From the NCBI GenBank assembly GCA_964490765.1, contig CAZBDV010000002.1:62001-126000 (forward strand): a stretch of DNA of 64,000 bases, written 5' to 3'. Position numbers and translations under genes: made by a program. The notes under the pieces were generated by a model. That model searched no databases, was not told where the DNA came from, and saw nothing but the letters and a program-made list of their open reading frames with translations. Source of the DNA: CAZBDV01 sp964490765. Lineage in GTDB: Bacteria; Cloacimonadota; Cloacimonadia; Cloacimonadales; JAJBBL01. Of the stretch, positions 43,949 through 52,754 are shown one piece after another. Positions within the stretch are counted from its first letter, which is position 1; each line of letters starts with the position of its first letter.

Positions 43949-45280
43949 ATGAGAAATAGAATAGTTGCTATCGTCGGCCGGCCTAATGTCGGGAAATCTA
44001 CACTCTTCAACCGTTTATGTCGTAAACGGAGTGCTATCGTAGATCCAACTGAAGGTATCACCCGGGATAGAAAATATGAACTAGTTGAATGGACTGGAAA
44101 AACTTTCTTTCTGGTGGATACTGGAGGGATCGTTATGAATCCGACCGACAGTATTAGTAAAGCAGTAAGGTTTCAGGCGGAACTGGCGATATCAGAAGCC
44201 GATCTTATACTCTTTGTTGTGGATAACAAAGTTGAAGTCACAGCACTCGATATGGAGATCGGTAGATTATTAGCCCCACATCATGAGAAGGTACTAATAG
44301 TTGCGAATAAAGCAGATACTGCAGAAGAAGAGATAGATGGTTACGCATTTATGAAACTAGGTTTCGGAGAACCTCAGGTTATCTCAGCAACACATGGCCG
44401 GCATATTGGTGATCTGCTGGACCAGATCGTTAAGAGGATTGATTTGCCGGAACAAGAGGATCTTAAGGAAGATGAAATCAGGGTAGCTATAGTTGGGAAA
44501 CCCAATGTAGGGAAGTCTTCATTGCTGAACAGGCTGGTAGGAGAAGATACTGCTATTGTCGATTCTATTCCTGGCACAACTCGAGACTCTGTGGACTCCA
44601 AAATTCGTTATCACGGTAAAACAATAAGATTGATTGATACAGCGGGATTACGTCGTAAGAAGAGCGTTCGTTACGGAGTAGAATACTTCAGTGTTATGAG
44701 AACTATAGAGAGTATAGACCGCAGTGAGGTCGTTGTTCTGATGATTGCGGCCGATGAGGGTGTGACTGAACAGGACCAGAAAATCGCCTCTTATGCAGCG
44801 CGAAACTATAAGAATATCATTATAGTCCTTAATAAATGGGATCTGATAGAAAAGGATAACAAGACAACCGGTGAATTCGTGAACCAGATTAAAGATTCAC
44901 TCTCATTCATCAATTATGCCCCAATACTATTCGTTTCAGCTCTGACTAATCTCCGCCTGAGAAAGATTCTTGATCTGATTCTGGAAGTTGATGCCGAAAG
45001 TAGAAGAAGGATACCCACCTCCCAGTTGAACGATTTCATCGAAGTGGTCATTGGCAGGTTTCCACCTTCCCATTCAAGTGGCAAGCATACGAAGATATTT
45101 TATTGTACTCAGCCAGCTATACAACCACCTACGTTTATCTTTTTCTGCAATAATGCCAAATACATCACAAAACACTATAGGCGGTATTTACATAACCAGC
45201 TACGGGAAAGGTTCAAATTCCAGGGTGTAACTATCAAGACTATCTTCCGGAGCAGGGAGAAAATGAAAGATGATAAGTGA
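43949..45280 (+). CDS. der: Ribosome-associated GTPase Der (EngA)
   Basis: A GTPase of 443 residues with two tandem G domains, unique to Der. The first has GRPNVGKSTLFNRL, DTGG and NKAD. The second has GKPNVGKSSLLNRL, DTAGLRRK and NKWD. The C-terminal KH-like domain runs from about 355 (FIEVVIGRFPPSH...IKTIFRSREKMKDD). It is needed for 50S subunit assembly. The 3' end overlaps plsY by 11 bases, suggesting coupling of ribosome assembly and phospholipid synthesis genes, an arrangement seen elsewhere. Confidence 0.97.
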   Translation: MRNRIVAIVGRPNVGKSTLFNRLCRKRSAIVDPTEGITRDRKYELVEWTGKTFFLVDTGGIVMNPTDSISKAVRFQAELAISEADLILFVVDNKVEVTALDMEIGRLLAPHHEKVLIVANKADTAEEEIDGYAFMKLGFGEPQVISATHGRHIGDLLDQIVKRIDLPEQEDLKEDEIRVAIVGKPNVGKSSLLNRLVGEDTAIVDSIPGTTRDSVDSKIRYHGKTIRLIDTAGLRRKKSVRYGVEYFSVMRTIESIDRSEVVVLMIAADEGVTEQDQKIASYAARNYKNIIIVLNKWDLIEKDNKTTGEFVNQIKDSLSFINYAPILFVSALTNLRLRKILDLILEVDAESRRRIPTSQLNDFIEVVIGRFPPSHSSGKHTKIFYCTQPAIQPPTFIFFCNNAKYITKHYRRYLHNQLRERFKFQGVTIKTIFRSREKMKDDK

Positions 45281-45890
45281 ACTCATAATAATCCTTATTA
45301 TAGCATATCTACTCGGTAGTGTTCCCTTTGGTTTTCTGCTCGGAAAAATATTCAAGGGTGTTGATCTGCGAGAACATGGAAGTGGTAATGTCGGTGCGAC
45401 TAATGCTCTGCGTGTTCTGGGCTGGAAGATGGGTGTTATTGCTATGATACTGGATATGATGAAAGGAGTGACAGCTATTATGATTGCCCGTTCAATACTA
45501 CCGGAGCAGGATTTGTTACTCATCTCTACCGGCCTGGTTGTGATTCTTGGGCATATATTCACGATATACCTCCGTTTCAAAGGGGGGAAAGGGGTGGCAA
45601 CTTCTGCAGGGGTTTTCGCTGCACTGCTACCGATCCCCTTTCTCTTTGCTCTGCTTTCATTCATTATTACTACAACGCTGAGCAGATTTGTTTCTCTGGG
45701 CTCAATTGTTGCAGCGCTCGTGCTGGTAATTACTCAAACAATCTTTACTTTCCGGAATGGAGTACAGAGTCCATGGTATCTCGTTCTCGCACTGGTTGTA
45801 ACACTGTTTATCATAGTTAAACATAGAGCAAATATCAAACGCCTGTTGAGCGGAACGGAGAATAGAATACATTTTCGGAGCGGGAGATAG
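45270..45890 (+). CDS. plsY: Acyl-phosphate glycerol-3-phosphate acyltransferase PlsY
   Basis: An inner-membrane enzyme of 206 residues with about five membrane segments that adds the first acyl chain to glycerol-3-phosphate using acyl-phosphate. Three conserved motifs are present: SVPFGFLLGK, GSGNVGATNALRVLG and KGGKGVATSAG. Length is normal. It starts inside the last codons of der (11-base overlap) and has GGGAG upstream. It ends 129 bases before purF. Confidence 0.95.
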   Translation: MISELIIILIIAYLLGSVPFGFLLGKIFKGVDLREHGSGNVGATNALRVLGWKMGVIAMILDMMKGVTAIMIARSILPEQDLLLISTGLVVILGHIFTIYLRFKGGKGVATSAGVFAALLPIPFLFALLSFIITTTLSRFVSLGSIVAALVLVITQTIFTFRNGVQSPWYLVLALVVTLFIIVKHRANIKRLLSGTENRIHFRSGR

Positions 45891-45935
45891 CAATCTTGTT
45901 TAGATCATATTACGTAGATGATATTCATAAGACGC

Positions 45936-45954
45936 TGATATCTAAGAGATATCA
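45936..45954. promoter_or_regulatory. Perfect inverted repeat upstream of purF
   Basis: TGATATCT (45936-45943) and AGATATCA (45947-45954) are perfect eight-base arms around AAG, 66 bases before the purF start. Size and symmetry suit an operator for a dimeric repressor, such as a purine regulator, but the motif does not match a site I know. Confidence 0.35.
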
Positions 45955-46019
45955 ACGATGGCCTTGTCTGATTTTCACGGAAGAGAGGTCAGGATAATAT
46001 AATAGAAGGAGCAGAATAA

Positions 46020-47402
46020 GTGTGCGGAATAATCGGAGTTCATGATCAGGAAAGAGCTGCAGAAATGGCGATGTTGGGCCTTTTTGCTGAACAACACAGA
46101 GGACAGGAGAGCTGTGGTATGGCTGTCAGTGACGGCAGGAGACTTAAACTGAGAAAGAAGATGGGGCTTGTAAAACAGGTTTTTACTCCTGAGCTACTGG
46201 CCGAGTTACGAGGTAGCATAGCAGTTGGTCATGTACGATATCCAACCTGCGGAACAGCTACAGAGTTTAATTCTCAGCCGCATACAGTCGAAACATTAGC
46301 AGGCCCTTCCTTCGCTTTAGCCAGTAACGGTGATCTCGTTAACTATCATACGATAAGAGAATTTCTGGAGAAAGAAGGGGTCTATTTTGCCAGCGATAAC
46401 GATGGTGAACTGCTGATCAAATATATTGTCTATCAGGTAGAAAAATGTGGCAAGAGTATAGTAGAAGGTATTAAGTCTCTTATGGAAAATGTCAATGGTG
46501 CCTACTCCACCGTTCTTGCAACGCGAGAAGAACTCTATATGTTTCGTGATCCCAATGCTATCAGACCTATGGTCTGGGGTATTCGTTCCGATGGGGTTGT
46601 TGTGGCTTCCTCTGAGAGTTGCGCCCTTGATATTCTGGGGATTAGAAATGCTCAGGAGGTTAGAGGTGGTGAAATCATTATCTCTGGCAAAAACGGAGTG
46701 AGCAAGGATATTGTGGATACAGAAAAATTGCGGGGTAGTAAGAACTTCAACCACTGTATTTTCGAACATGTCTATTTCTCCAGGCCTGACAGTTTCCATT
46801 TTGGTGAGAATGTGTATCAGGTCAGACAGGCTATAGGTTATCATCTTGCTGAAGATGATGATTGTGAAGCCGATATGGTAGTTCCCGTACCAGATTCAGC
46901 AAATTTTATCGCCCTGGGTTATGCCAGAAGAAAGGGAATACCATATGAAATGGGATTGATCAGAAACCATTATGTCGGAAGGACTTTTATAAAACCTGAA
47001 CAGACCATTCGAGATGAGAGTGTTCATCAAAAATTCAATACTCTGCCAAATTTCTTCAAAGATAAAAAAATAGTTCTTATAGACGACTCAATAGTCCGGG
47101 GCACTACGATTAGAAATCTTATCAGACTGATTAAGAACTCCGGAGCGAAAGAGGTTCACCTCCGGATAGGCTCACCACAGGTAAAATTTTCCTGTTACTA
47201 TGGAATAGATACACCTACCAAAGCAGAGTTGGTAGCCAATAAGTTGACTCTGGAGGAGATCAGAAAATATATAGATGCAGATTCTATCAAGCATCTCTCC
47301 ATTGATAGATTGAGAAAAACCGTTCATAAACCGGATGATTATTGCTTTGCTTGTTTCAATGGCAATTATCCCATCAAACCGGAGACAGAGAATCTTATAT
47401 AA
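46020..47402 (+). CDS. purF: Amidophosphoribosyltransferase
   Basis: An enzyme of 460 residues that starts purine synthesis by making phosphoribosylamine from PRPP and glutamine. The start is GTG 46020 with AGAAGGAG upstream; removal of Met exposes the catalytic Cys of MCGIIGVHDQ directly, so there is no propeptide. The glutaminase part has HVRYPTCG and ASNGDLVNY. The PRPP motif is IVLIDDSIVRGTT. Cys residues in NHCIFEHVYFSRPDS, KFSCYYG and DDYCFACFNG correspond to the [4Fe-4S] ligands of the Bacillus-type enzyme. No other pur gene is adjacent. Confidence 0.96.
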   Translation: MCGIIGVHDQERAAEMAMLGLFAEQHRGQESCGMAVSDGRRLKLRKKMGLVKQVFTPELLAELRGSIAVGHVRYPTCGTATEFNSQPHTVETLAGPSFALASNGDLVNYHTIREFLEKEGVYFASDNDGELLIKYIVYQVEKCGKSIVEGIKSLMENVNGAYSTVLATREELYMFRDPNAIRPMVWGIRSDGVVVASSESCALDILGIRNAQEVRGGEIIISGKNGVSKDIVDTEKLRGSKNFNHCIFEHVYFSRPDSFHFGENVYQVRQAIGYHLAEDDDCEADMVVPVPDSANFIALGYARRKGIPYEMGLIRNHYVGRTFIKPEQTIRDESVHQKFNTLPNFFKDKKIVLIDDSIVRGTTIRNLIRLIKNSGAKEVHLRIGSPQVKFSCYYGIDTPTKAELVANKLTLEEIRKYIDADSIKHLSIDRLRKTVHKPDDYCFACFNGNYPIKPETENLI

Positions 47403-47447
47403 TCGTATAATGAGATATAACTTTTATGACAGCGGAGGTTGCAGAGT

Positions 47448-48443
47448 ATGGATTTAGCCAGATTGGAAGATATATTAGAGAAATTTTCCGGTAAGAAGAT
47501 TATAGTTATTGGCGATATGATGTTAGATCATTATCTCTGGGGTGATGTGGAGCGTATCTCACCGGAAGCACCTGTACCGGTGGTTGATGTTACCAAAGAA
47601 GAGCATAGATTGGGCGGTGCTGCCAATGTCGTCTTCAACCTAAAAGCTTTAAACGCTATACCTTTACCAATAGGAATCACCGGTAATGATAACTATGCTG
47701 ACTATATTTTTGACAATCTCGAGAAACTAGGAATAGACAAGCGATTGATCTTTAGAGATGATAAAAGACCGACAACCCGGAAAAGTAGAATAATCGGTCA
47801 TCACCAGCAGGTAGTGAGAATTGATTACGAATCCCGAAATGATATCGATGCAGGGCTTGAGAATAAGATTATCAATTGTTTCAATGATTGTATAGCCGAT
47901 ATTGATGGGGTGGTCATAGAAGATTACAATAAGGGGATATTAACTCCCCGTATTATCGAAGAGATTCTGAGAATTACTGCTGTCACAGGAAAACCGGTTG
48001 CTGTTGACCCGAAATTCAAAAACTTTTTTCTCTATAAGAATGCAACGATCTTCAAACCTAATTTCGAGGAATTACAGAAGAATACTGGCCTGCCTATCGA
48101 GAGTGAAGATGATTTCAATTATGCAGCCAGGGTTTTGATGCATAAACTCAATCCTGAGTATCTGGTGATAACCAGGGGAGATAAAGGTCTGGTGGCTTTC
48201 ACGCGGCAGGGTGACAGGATAGATATCCCGACTTTTGCTCAAGAGGTTTACGATGTCTCGGGTGCCGGGGATACAGTTATCAGTGCGCTGATGTTAGGGA
48301 TTTGCAGTGGAATCGATATTGAACAGGCAGCTTTCATTGCCAACCATTCTGCAGGAGCTGTTTGTGGTAAAGTTGGTATCCAGCCTGCATATGCAGAAGA
48401 TATTATCCAATCCTTTAAGAGATTCAATAGAATACAGAAGTAA
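47448..48443 (+). CDS. D-glycero-beta-D-manno-heptose-7-phosphate kinase (HldE/RfaE N-terminal type)
   Basis: A PfkB-family sugar kinase of 331 residues. The N-terminal signature GDMMLDHYLWGDVERISPEAPVPV is specific for RfaE/HldE kinases. GGAANVVFNL, KPNFEELQ and the catalytic DVSGAGDTVISALM follow. It ends after the kinase domain, so the adenylyltransferase activity must be a separate protein (HldC-like). It makes heptose-1,7-bisphosphate for LPS inner core, in keeping with the kds and lpt genes. ATG 47448 was chosen over TTG 47439 because GCGGAGG is correctly spaced only for the ATG. Confidence 0.93.
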   Translation: MDLARLEDILEKFSGKKIIVIGDMMLDHYLWGDVERISPEAPVPVVDVTKEEHRLGGAANVVFNLKALNAIPLPIGITGNDNYADYIFDNLEKLGIDKRLIFRDDKRPTTRKSRIIGHHQQVVRIDYESRNDIDAGLENKIINCFNDCIADIDGVVIEDYNKGILTPRIIEEILRITAVTGKPVAVDPKFKNFFLYKNATIFKPNFEELQKNTGLPIESEDDFNYAARVLMHKLNPEYLVITRGDKGLVAFTRQGDRIDIPTFAQEVYDVSGAGDTVISALMLGICSGIDIEQAAFIANHSAGAVCGKVGIQPAYAEDIIQSFKRFNRIQK

Positions 48444-48504
48444 TTAACAAGCTAATCTTAACTTTGCTTTCTGATTGATTGACTGGTAAAGATTTCCGGA
48501 GTGT

Positions 48505-48538
48505 CTTGCTGTGGACAGTGATTACTGCCCACAGCAAG
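48505..48538. terminator. Hairpin between convergent genes
   Basis: CTTGCTGTGG (48505-48514) pairs perfectly with CCACAGCAAG (48529-48538); inside, CAGT and ACTG add four pairs around GATT after one mismatch. It lies between the 3' ends of the heptose kinase (plus) and the pilin-like gene (minus). A T-run is missing on either side, so it may be a terminator of weak type or an RNA 3'-end stabiliser. A smaller hairpin with GAAAACCC/GGGATTTTC follows at 48547-48566. Confidence 0.5.
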
Positions 48539-48577
48539 CTCTTCCTGAAAACCCACAGGGATTTTCCTCTTCCGGGA

Positions 48578-50500
48578 TTAAAAGTTTTCAGGTGGCGATC
48601 TAAATCTCCAGGACATAGTTCTATAACCAAGATCCATTAATTCATCCGAAGCATAACCTTCGAATTTTACGAGTGGGAAATCTGGAGGTCCTGTTTCTTC
48701 AAAACGTTTATCAAAATAATAGTCCTTATCGTAACCCGTCGGGAAACCTGTATGACGTCCGAAAATACCCTCTTCAATATCCCATAATGGACTTGTAAAG
48801 TTGGTATCATAATCAGGGTTACCACTACGGCGGACAAAACCTCTACGACGCTGGGCTACAGAACCATAAAGCCTGATTGATCCTCTCAACCCTACTACTG
48901 TTGGAGCGCCATGTGGGTTAGGAATCGCATTACCTGTTTGAGCATAGGCTGCAGGTAATGGTGGATGTATCTGACCAGGTTCGGGCCATAAGGGATTGTA
49001 ATGAGGATAATCCAATCCCGGAGGCCAGGGATTGAAAGGTGATGTCGGATATCTGTTGAGATGCAGATCACTCTTCTCCCACCATTCACCTTGCCATACC
49101 TGGGCGGGTGTAGAACCTTTGGGGAACTGATACTGGAACGAGAAGATTCCCGACTTCAAGATATCGTACTGATTTGGACCTTCATCAGGTCCCATAGCGC
49201 ATATAGCACCATATATGTATATATCATTAGTGTTGGGTCGGTAACGTGTAGAATCTACCGGATCACGATATCCATATTGAATCCAGACAGACTGCTCAGA
49301 GATAATTCCGACATAATCCTCATTATTGATCGGATATTCTGGGAAGTTTGGAGAATCGGGATCCCCTCCGTCTGGTGGTTGACCAGGTTGGGTGTTATAG
49401 TAGGTGAGATCATCTTTCAGATAGATATCGTGTGAACTACCCCAACTCTGTCCACCACGGAAGTTACCTGATATCCAGAGTTCATAAGGTACCCAGACAG
49501 ACCCATTGTTGACAGTTCCAGTCGGTCCCTGCATCCAGAGTGTGTCGGTTCGAGCAATTCGGTTGACTCCAATAGAATCTCCCACAGGACCATAAGGTGG
49601 ATAGCTGGTATAAATAATGAGAGTATCAATCGTGGATTGATCCGTAACTATCTGTCCTATATAGGATTCATAGGAATAACCCTCAACTGTAACGAAGGCG
49701 ATTCTATCGTCTTGTTCCTGATTACCAAAAGGTCTGGCTCCGTTGGCACGAATCAGATCTGCAGTAGGATCAAATACAACTTTGGGATAATTTTCTATCA
49801 ATCCACCTTGAAAAATCTGAGGTTCCGGAAAGTTAGTTCCACCCCCTGGATAAACTTTGACTATCCCTGCTGTTGTTACCAAGCCAGTAAATGTTGGCCA
49901 ACCCTGGTTGGGACCAGAACCACTATTTCTTATCCAGATATCCGTATTGGAGTGTACACGGCCGTGAACAACATCCTGACCATAAAACCTTATATTACCA
50001 TCGACATCGTCAAGTGCTCGGTCGACGTCACTAAAATAATGGAAGATAGCCAGAGTAGCAAATGACTGGATAGTATTTTCTCCATACTTTTTGATCGGTG
50101 ATCTCATCTGCTCAGAAACCAGCGTTCCTGTGCCTCTTTGTGCAGTAACCAATGTTCGAATAAGGAAACCAATTGAAGCAAAATCGTCTGTTGTGCTTAT
50201 CTTCGTTTGTGTCCTGAATTGGGTCCGATGAGTACCAAAATTAATATTGATATAGCGCATTGGTAGACTGGTTACTGGTGGGGGATAATCCATACCTTCA
50301 TATACGGAAGCGACTAATCTTCCTCTACCAACCTCCGAACGAAGCAAGTGAAACTGCTGTGTCTGATCCAGTTGCAGTCGCATACTGTGCAGGTCACGAA
50401 AGGCTACCAGTGAAAGTGAAGCACCCGATAGTATTGCTAATACAGCAACTACCAGAGCAATTCCCAGGCTACCTTTCTGGCTCTTGATTATATTCATCAT
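48578..50500 (-). CDS. Large PilX/DUF4900-like pilin-type protein, tandem copy A
   Basis: A 640-residue protein of unknown function. The N-terminus MMNIIKSQKGSLGIALVVAVLAILSGASLSL is a short basic leader, Gly-Ser cleavage-type site and one hydrophobic helix, resembling PilX-type minor pilins although Glu+5 is absent. The long C-terminal region holds conserved blocks: SDVDRALDDVDGNIRFYGQDVVHGRVHSNTDIWIR, GPTGTVNNGSVWVPYELWISG, QFPKGSTPAQVWQGEWWE and DPTADLIRANG. Low-complexity Pro/Gly/Tyr-rich stretches are frequent. It is 183 bases downstream of a close paralogue (50684-52552). GGAG lies 11 bases before ATG 50500. A pilus-tip or surface role is inferred. Confidence 0.75.
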   Translation of the reverse strand: MMNIIKSQKGSLGIALVVAVLAILSGASLSLVAFRDLHSMRLQLDQTQQFHLLRSEVGRGRLVASVYEGMDYPPPVTSLPMRYININFGTHRTQFRTQTKISTTDDFASIGFLIRTLVTAQRGTGTLVSEQMRSPIKKYGENTIQSFATLAIFHYFSDVDRALDDVDGNIRFYGQDVVHGRVHSNTDIWIRNSGSGPNQGWPTFTGLVTTAGIVKVYPGGGTNFPEPQIFQGGLIENYPKVVFDPTADLIRANGARPFGNQEQDDRIAFVTVEGYSYESYIGQIVTDQSTIDTLIIYTSYPPYGPVGDSIGVNRIARTDTLWMQGPTGTVNNGSVWVPYELWISGNFRGGQSWGSSHDIYLKDDLTYYNTQPGQPPDGGDPDSPNFPEYPINNEDYVGIISEQSVWIQYGYRDPVDSTRYRPNTNDIYIYGAICAMGPDEGPNQYDILKSGIFSFQYQFPKGSTPAQVWQGEWWEKSDLHLNRYPTSPFNPWPPGLDYPHYNPLWPEPGQIHPPLPAAYAQTGNAIPNPHGAPTVVGLRGSIRLYGSVAQRRRGFVRRSGNPDYDTNFTSPLWDIEEGIFGRHTGFPTGYDKDYYFDKRFEETGPPDFPLVKFEGYASDELMDLGYRTMSWRFRSPPENF

Positions 50501-50544
50501 AGCTTATAAGTCTCCATATTATTTTAGATTAACACCATTTATGT

Positions 50545-50574
50545 TATATAAAGCCTTAATGAAATATCTGTCAA
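50545..50574 (-). promoter_or_regulatory. Sigma-70-type promoter for the downstream pilin-like gene
   Basis: On the minus strand TTGACA (50569-50574) precedes TTATAT with 17-base spacing or TATATA with 18. This gives copy A (48578-50500) its own promoter, so the two copies need not be one operon. Confidence 0.55.
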
Positions 50575-50683
50575 CCTTTTTCTACTTAACAAAAGAAAGT
50601 GAAGACAGGTCCTTCAGTTTCTGATAACAAGTAAAGGTTCTGCAGTAGATTACAGGCAAAGTTCGCTATCATCACTCTTGAGT

Positions 50684-52552
50684 TTAGAAGTTTGCTGGTG
50701 GGGATTTGAATTTTGTTGATAACGTTTTAAAGCCAAGTTCCATCAACTCTTCTGTTTCATAACCTTCAAACTTAACAAGGGGGAAATCAGGAGGGCCTAC
50801 TGTTTCGAATCTTTTGTCAAAGTAGTATTCTTTATTATATCCGGATGGCATACCAGTATGCCTGCCAAACATACCTTCTTCAATATGCCAGAACCCTGTA
50901 TCATAGTCTTCTCCACCGCTACGACGGACAAAACCACGGAATCTCTGAGCAATAGAGCCAAAGAGATTTATATCACCTCTCAAATAGACTACAGTTGGTG
51001 CTCCATGAGGATTGGGAATAGCAGGATGGCCGAATACCGGTCCAGGTTCGGGCCAGAGTGGGTTATACCAGGGATAATCTAAACCTGGAGGCCATGGTTC
51101 GAATGGGGAAGTGGGATAACGAAATCTATAGAGGTCTATATTTTCATAAAACTGTCCCTGGAAAACCTGTGCCGGAGTTGAGCCTTTGGGGAATTGATAT
51201 TGAAAGGTAAAGATTCCCGCATCTACATGTATTCCGTATTGATTCGGTCCCGTATCTTCTCCCATTGCACAGAGAGCACCGTATATGTAAATATCATCAG
51301 TATTAGGTTTGTATCTCACTTCATCTATCGGATCTTTATATCCATACTGAATAAAGATAGATTTTTCCGATATTATGCCCAGATAATCGGTGTTATTTAC
51401 GGGATATTGTGGATAACCAGGTTGATTGGGATCCCCACCGTCTGGTGGATCTCCAGCTTCTGTACTATAATAAAGAAGATCGTCTTTGATGTAGACATTA
51501 TAAGGACTACCCCAGCTCTGACCACCTGCGACTGTTCCAGATATCCATAATTCATAGGGAACCCATACAGATTGATTTGTTACCTGCCAGCTGGGACCGG
51601 TAGTCCAGGTAGTATCTCTAATTACAACGTTATTTACACCAGTCTGATTACCTATCGGACCGTAAGGGGGGTATGAATCATAAATAGGAAACTCCTCCAG
51701 AGTTTCTTCTATCGTACCGACCCAGGAATCAAATCCTCCACCTTCCAGATTGACGAAGGCGATTTTGTTGTCTTCTTCAGTAGAACCGAAAGGTCTGAGC
51801 CCATTAGCGCGGATTAAATCAGCTGTCGGATCAAAAGCTACTCTCGGGTAATTCTCGATTAGGCCGCCGAGAAATATCTCCTCTTCGGGAAAATTAGTCC
51901 CCCCACCCGGGTAAACCCTGACAACACCTGATGTAGTTACCAGTCCGGTAAAGGTTGGCCAACCACCGAAATCTCGAATCCAGATATCTGTGTTAGAATG
52001 TACTCGCCCGTGAACAAAATCTTGTCCAAAGAATCTAATGTTTCCGGGGACATTATCGATAGCACGGTCAACGTCTGAGAAGTAATGAAAGATTGCTAAA
52101 GTAGCCAGATCCTGAATAAAATGCTCTCCATATTTTTTTACGGGTGAACGCATCTCCTGCGTAACTGCCTGCCCTGAACCTCTTGCAGCAGAAATCAGTG
52201 AACGGATGAGAAATCCTGTCTGACCGAATTCTTCATATGTGTTGAGTTTCGTTCGGGCAGTGTACCGGGTCCTATGTGAGCCGAAATTTATGCTAATGTT
52301 CCGATCTGGTAGTATGGTTATGGGCGGTGGTAAATCCATCTCAACATAAACAGAAGCAACTAACCGGCCTCGATGGAATTCTGAACGCAAAATATGAAAC
52401 TGCTGAATACTGTCTAACTGAATTCGCATGCTATGCAGGTCACGGAAGGCAACAGAAGATAGTGAAGCACCGGAAAGGATGGCAATAATTGCAACAACAA
52501 TTGCAATACCGAAACTACCTTTCTGAGATTTCAACAACTCGATCATGATCAT
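50684..52552 (-). CDS. Large PilX/DUF4900-like pilin-type protein, tandem copy B
   Basis: A 623-residue paralogue of the product of 48578-50500. From ATG 52552 the N-terminus is MIMIELLKSQKGSFGIAIVVAIIAILSGASLSSVAF, again a pilin-like leader. ATG 52552 replaces the longer reading (52657) because AAGGAG stands seven bases upstream and the start then aligns with the paralogue. The same blocks are present: GNIRFFGQDFVHGRVHSNTDIWIR, FDPTADLIRANGLRPFG, GFVRRSGGEDYDTG, GMFGRHTGMPSGYNKEYYFDKRFE and a closing FKSPPANF. The Tyr, Gly and Pro content is high. It is probably an extracellular or pilus-associated structural protein; no assembly genes lie next to it. Confidence 0.75.
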   Translation of the reverse strand: MIMIELLKSQKGSFGIAIVVAIIAILSGASLSSVAFRDLHSMRIQLDSIQQFHILRSEFHRGRLVASVYVEMDLPPPITILPDRNISINFGSHRTRYTARTKLNTYEEFGQTGFLIRSLISAARGSGQAVTQEMRSPVKKYGEHFIQDLATLAIFHYFSDVDRAIDNVPGNIRFFGQDFVHGRVHSNTDIWIRDFGGWPTFTGLVTTSGVVRVYPGGGTNFPEEEIFLGGLIENYPRVAFDPTADLIRANGLRPFGSTEEDNKIAFVNLEGGGFDSWVGTIEETLEEFPIYDSYPPYGPIGNQTGVNNVVIRDTTWTTGPSWQVTNQSVWVPYELWISGTVAGGQSWGSPYNVYIKDDLLYYSTEAGDPPDGGDPNQPGYPQYPVNNTDYLGIISEKSIFIQYGYKDPIDEVRYKPNTDDIYIYGALCAMGEDTGPNQYGIHVDAGIFTFQYQFPKGSTPAQVFQGQFYENIDLYRFRYPTSPFEPWPPGLDYPWYNPLWPEPGPVFGHPAIPNPHGAPTVVYLRGDINLFGSIAQRFRGFVRRSGGEDYDTGFWHIEEGMFGRHTGMPSGYNKEYYFDKRFETVGPPDFPLVKFEGYETEELMELGFKTLSTKFKSPPANF

Positions 52553-52594
52553 AATAGAGCTCCTTGCAGATTCGATTCTTAACTCTACAAAAAT

Positions 52595-52623
52595 ATAATG
52601 AATAAGTACAGCAAGACTGTCAA
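52595..52623 (-). promoter_or_regulatory. Sigma-70-type promoter for pilin-like copy B
   Basis: A perfect TTGACA (minus strand, 52618-52623) is followed after 17 bases by CATTAT (52595-52600), four of six matches; TATATT lies three bases further on. Its -35 and its distance to the gene resemble those of the promoter at 50545-50574. Confidence 0.5.
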
Positions 52624-52754
52624 ATAATATTTCGACTTTTTTTATCAATACAGGCAACTATCGATCAGCTATCGAGATTGCTTTTTATCAAGTCCCTAAG
52701 CTCTGATTGACGGATAGGACTTAACTTCATCAGAATTAATGAGTTAGAGTTTTT

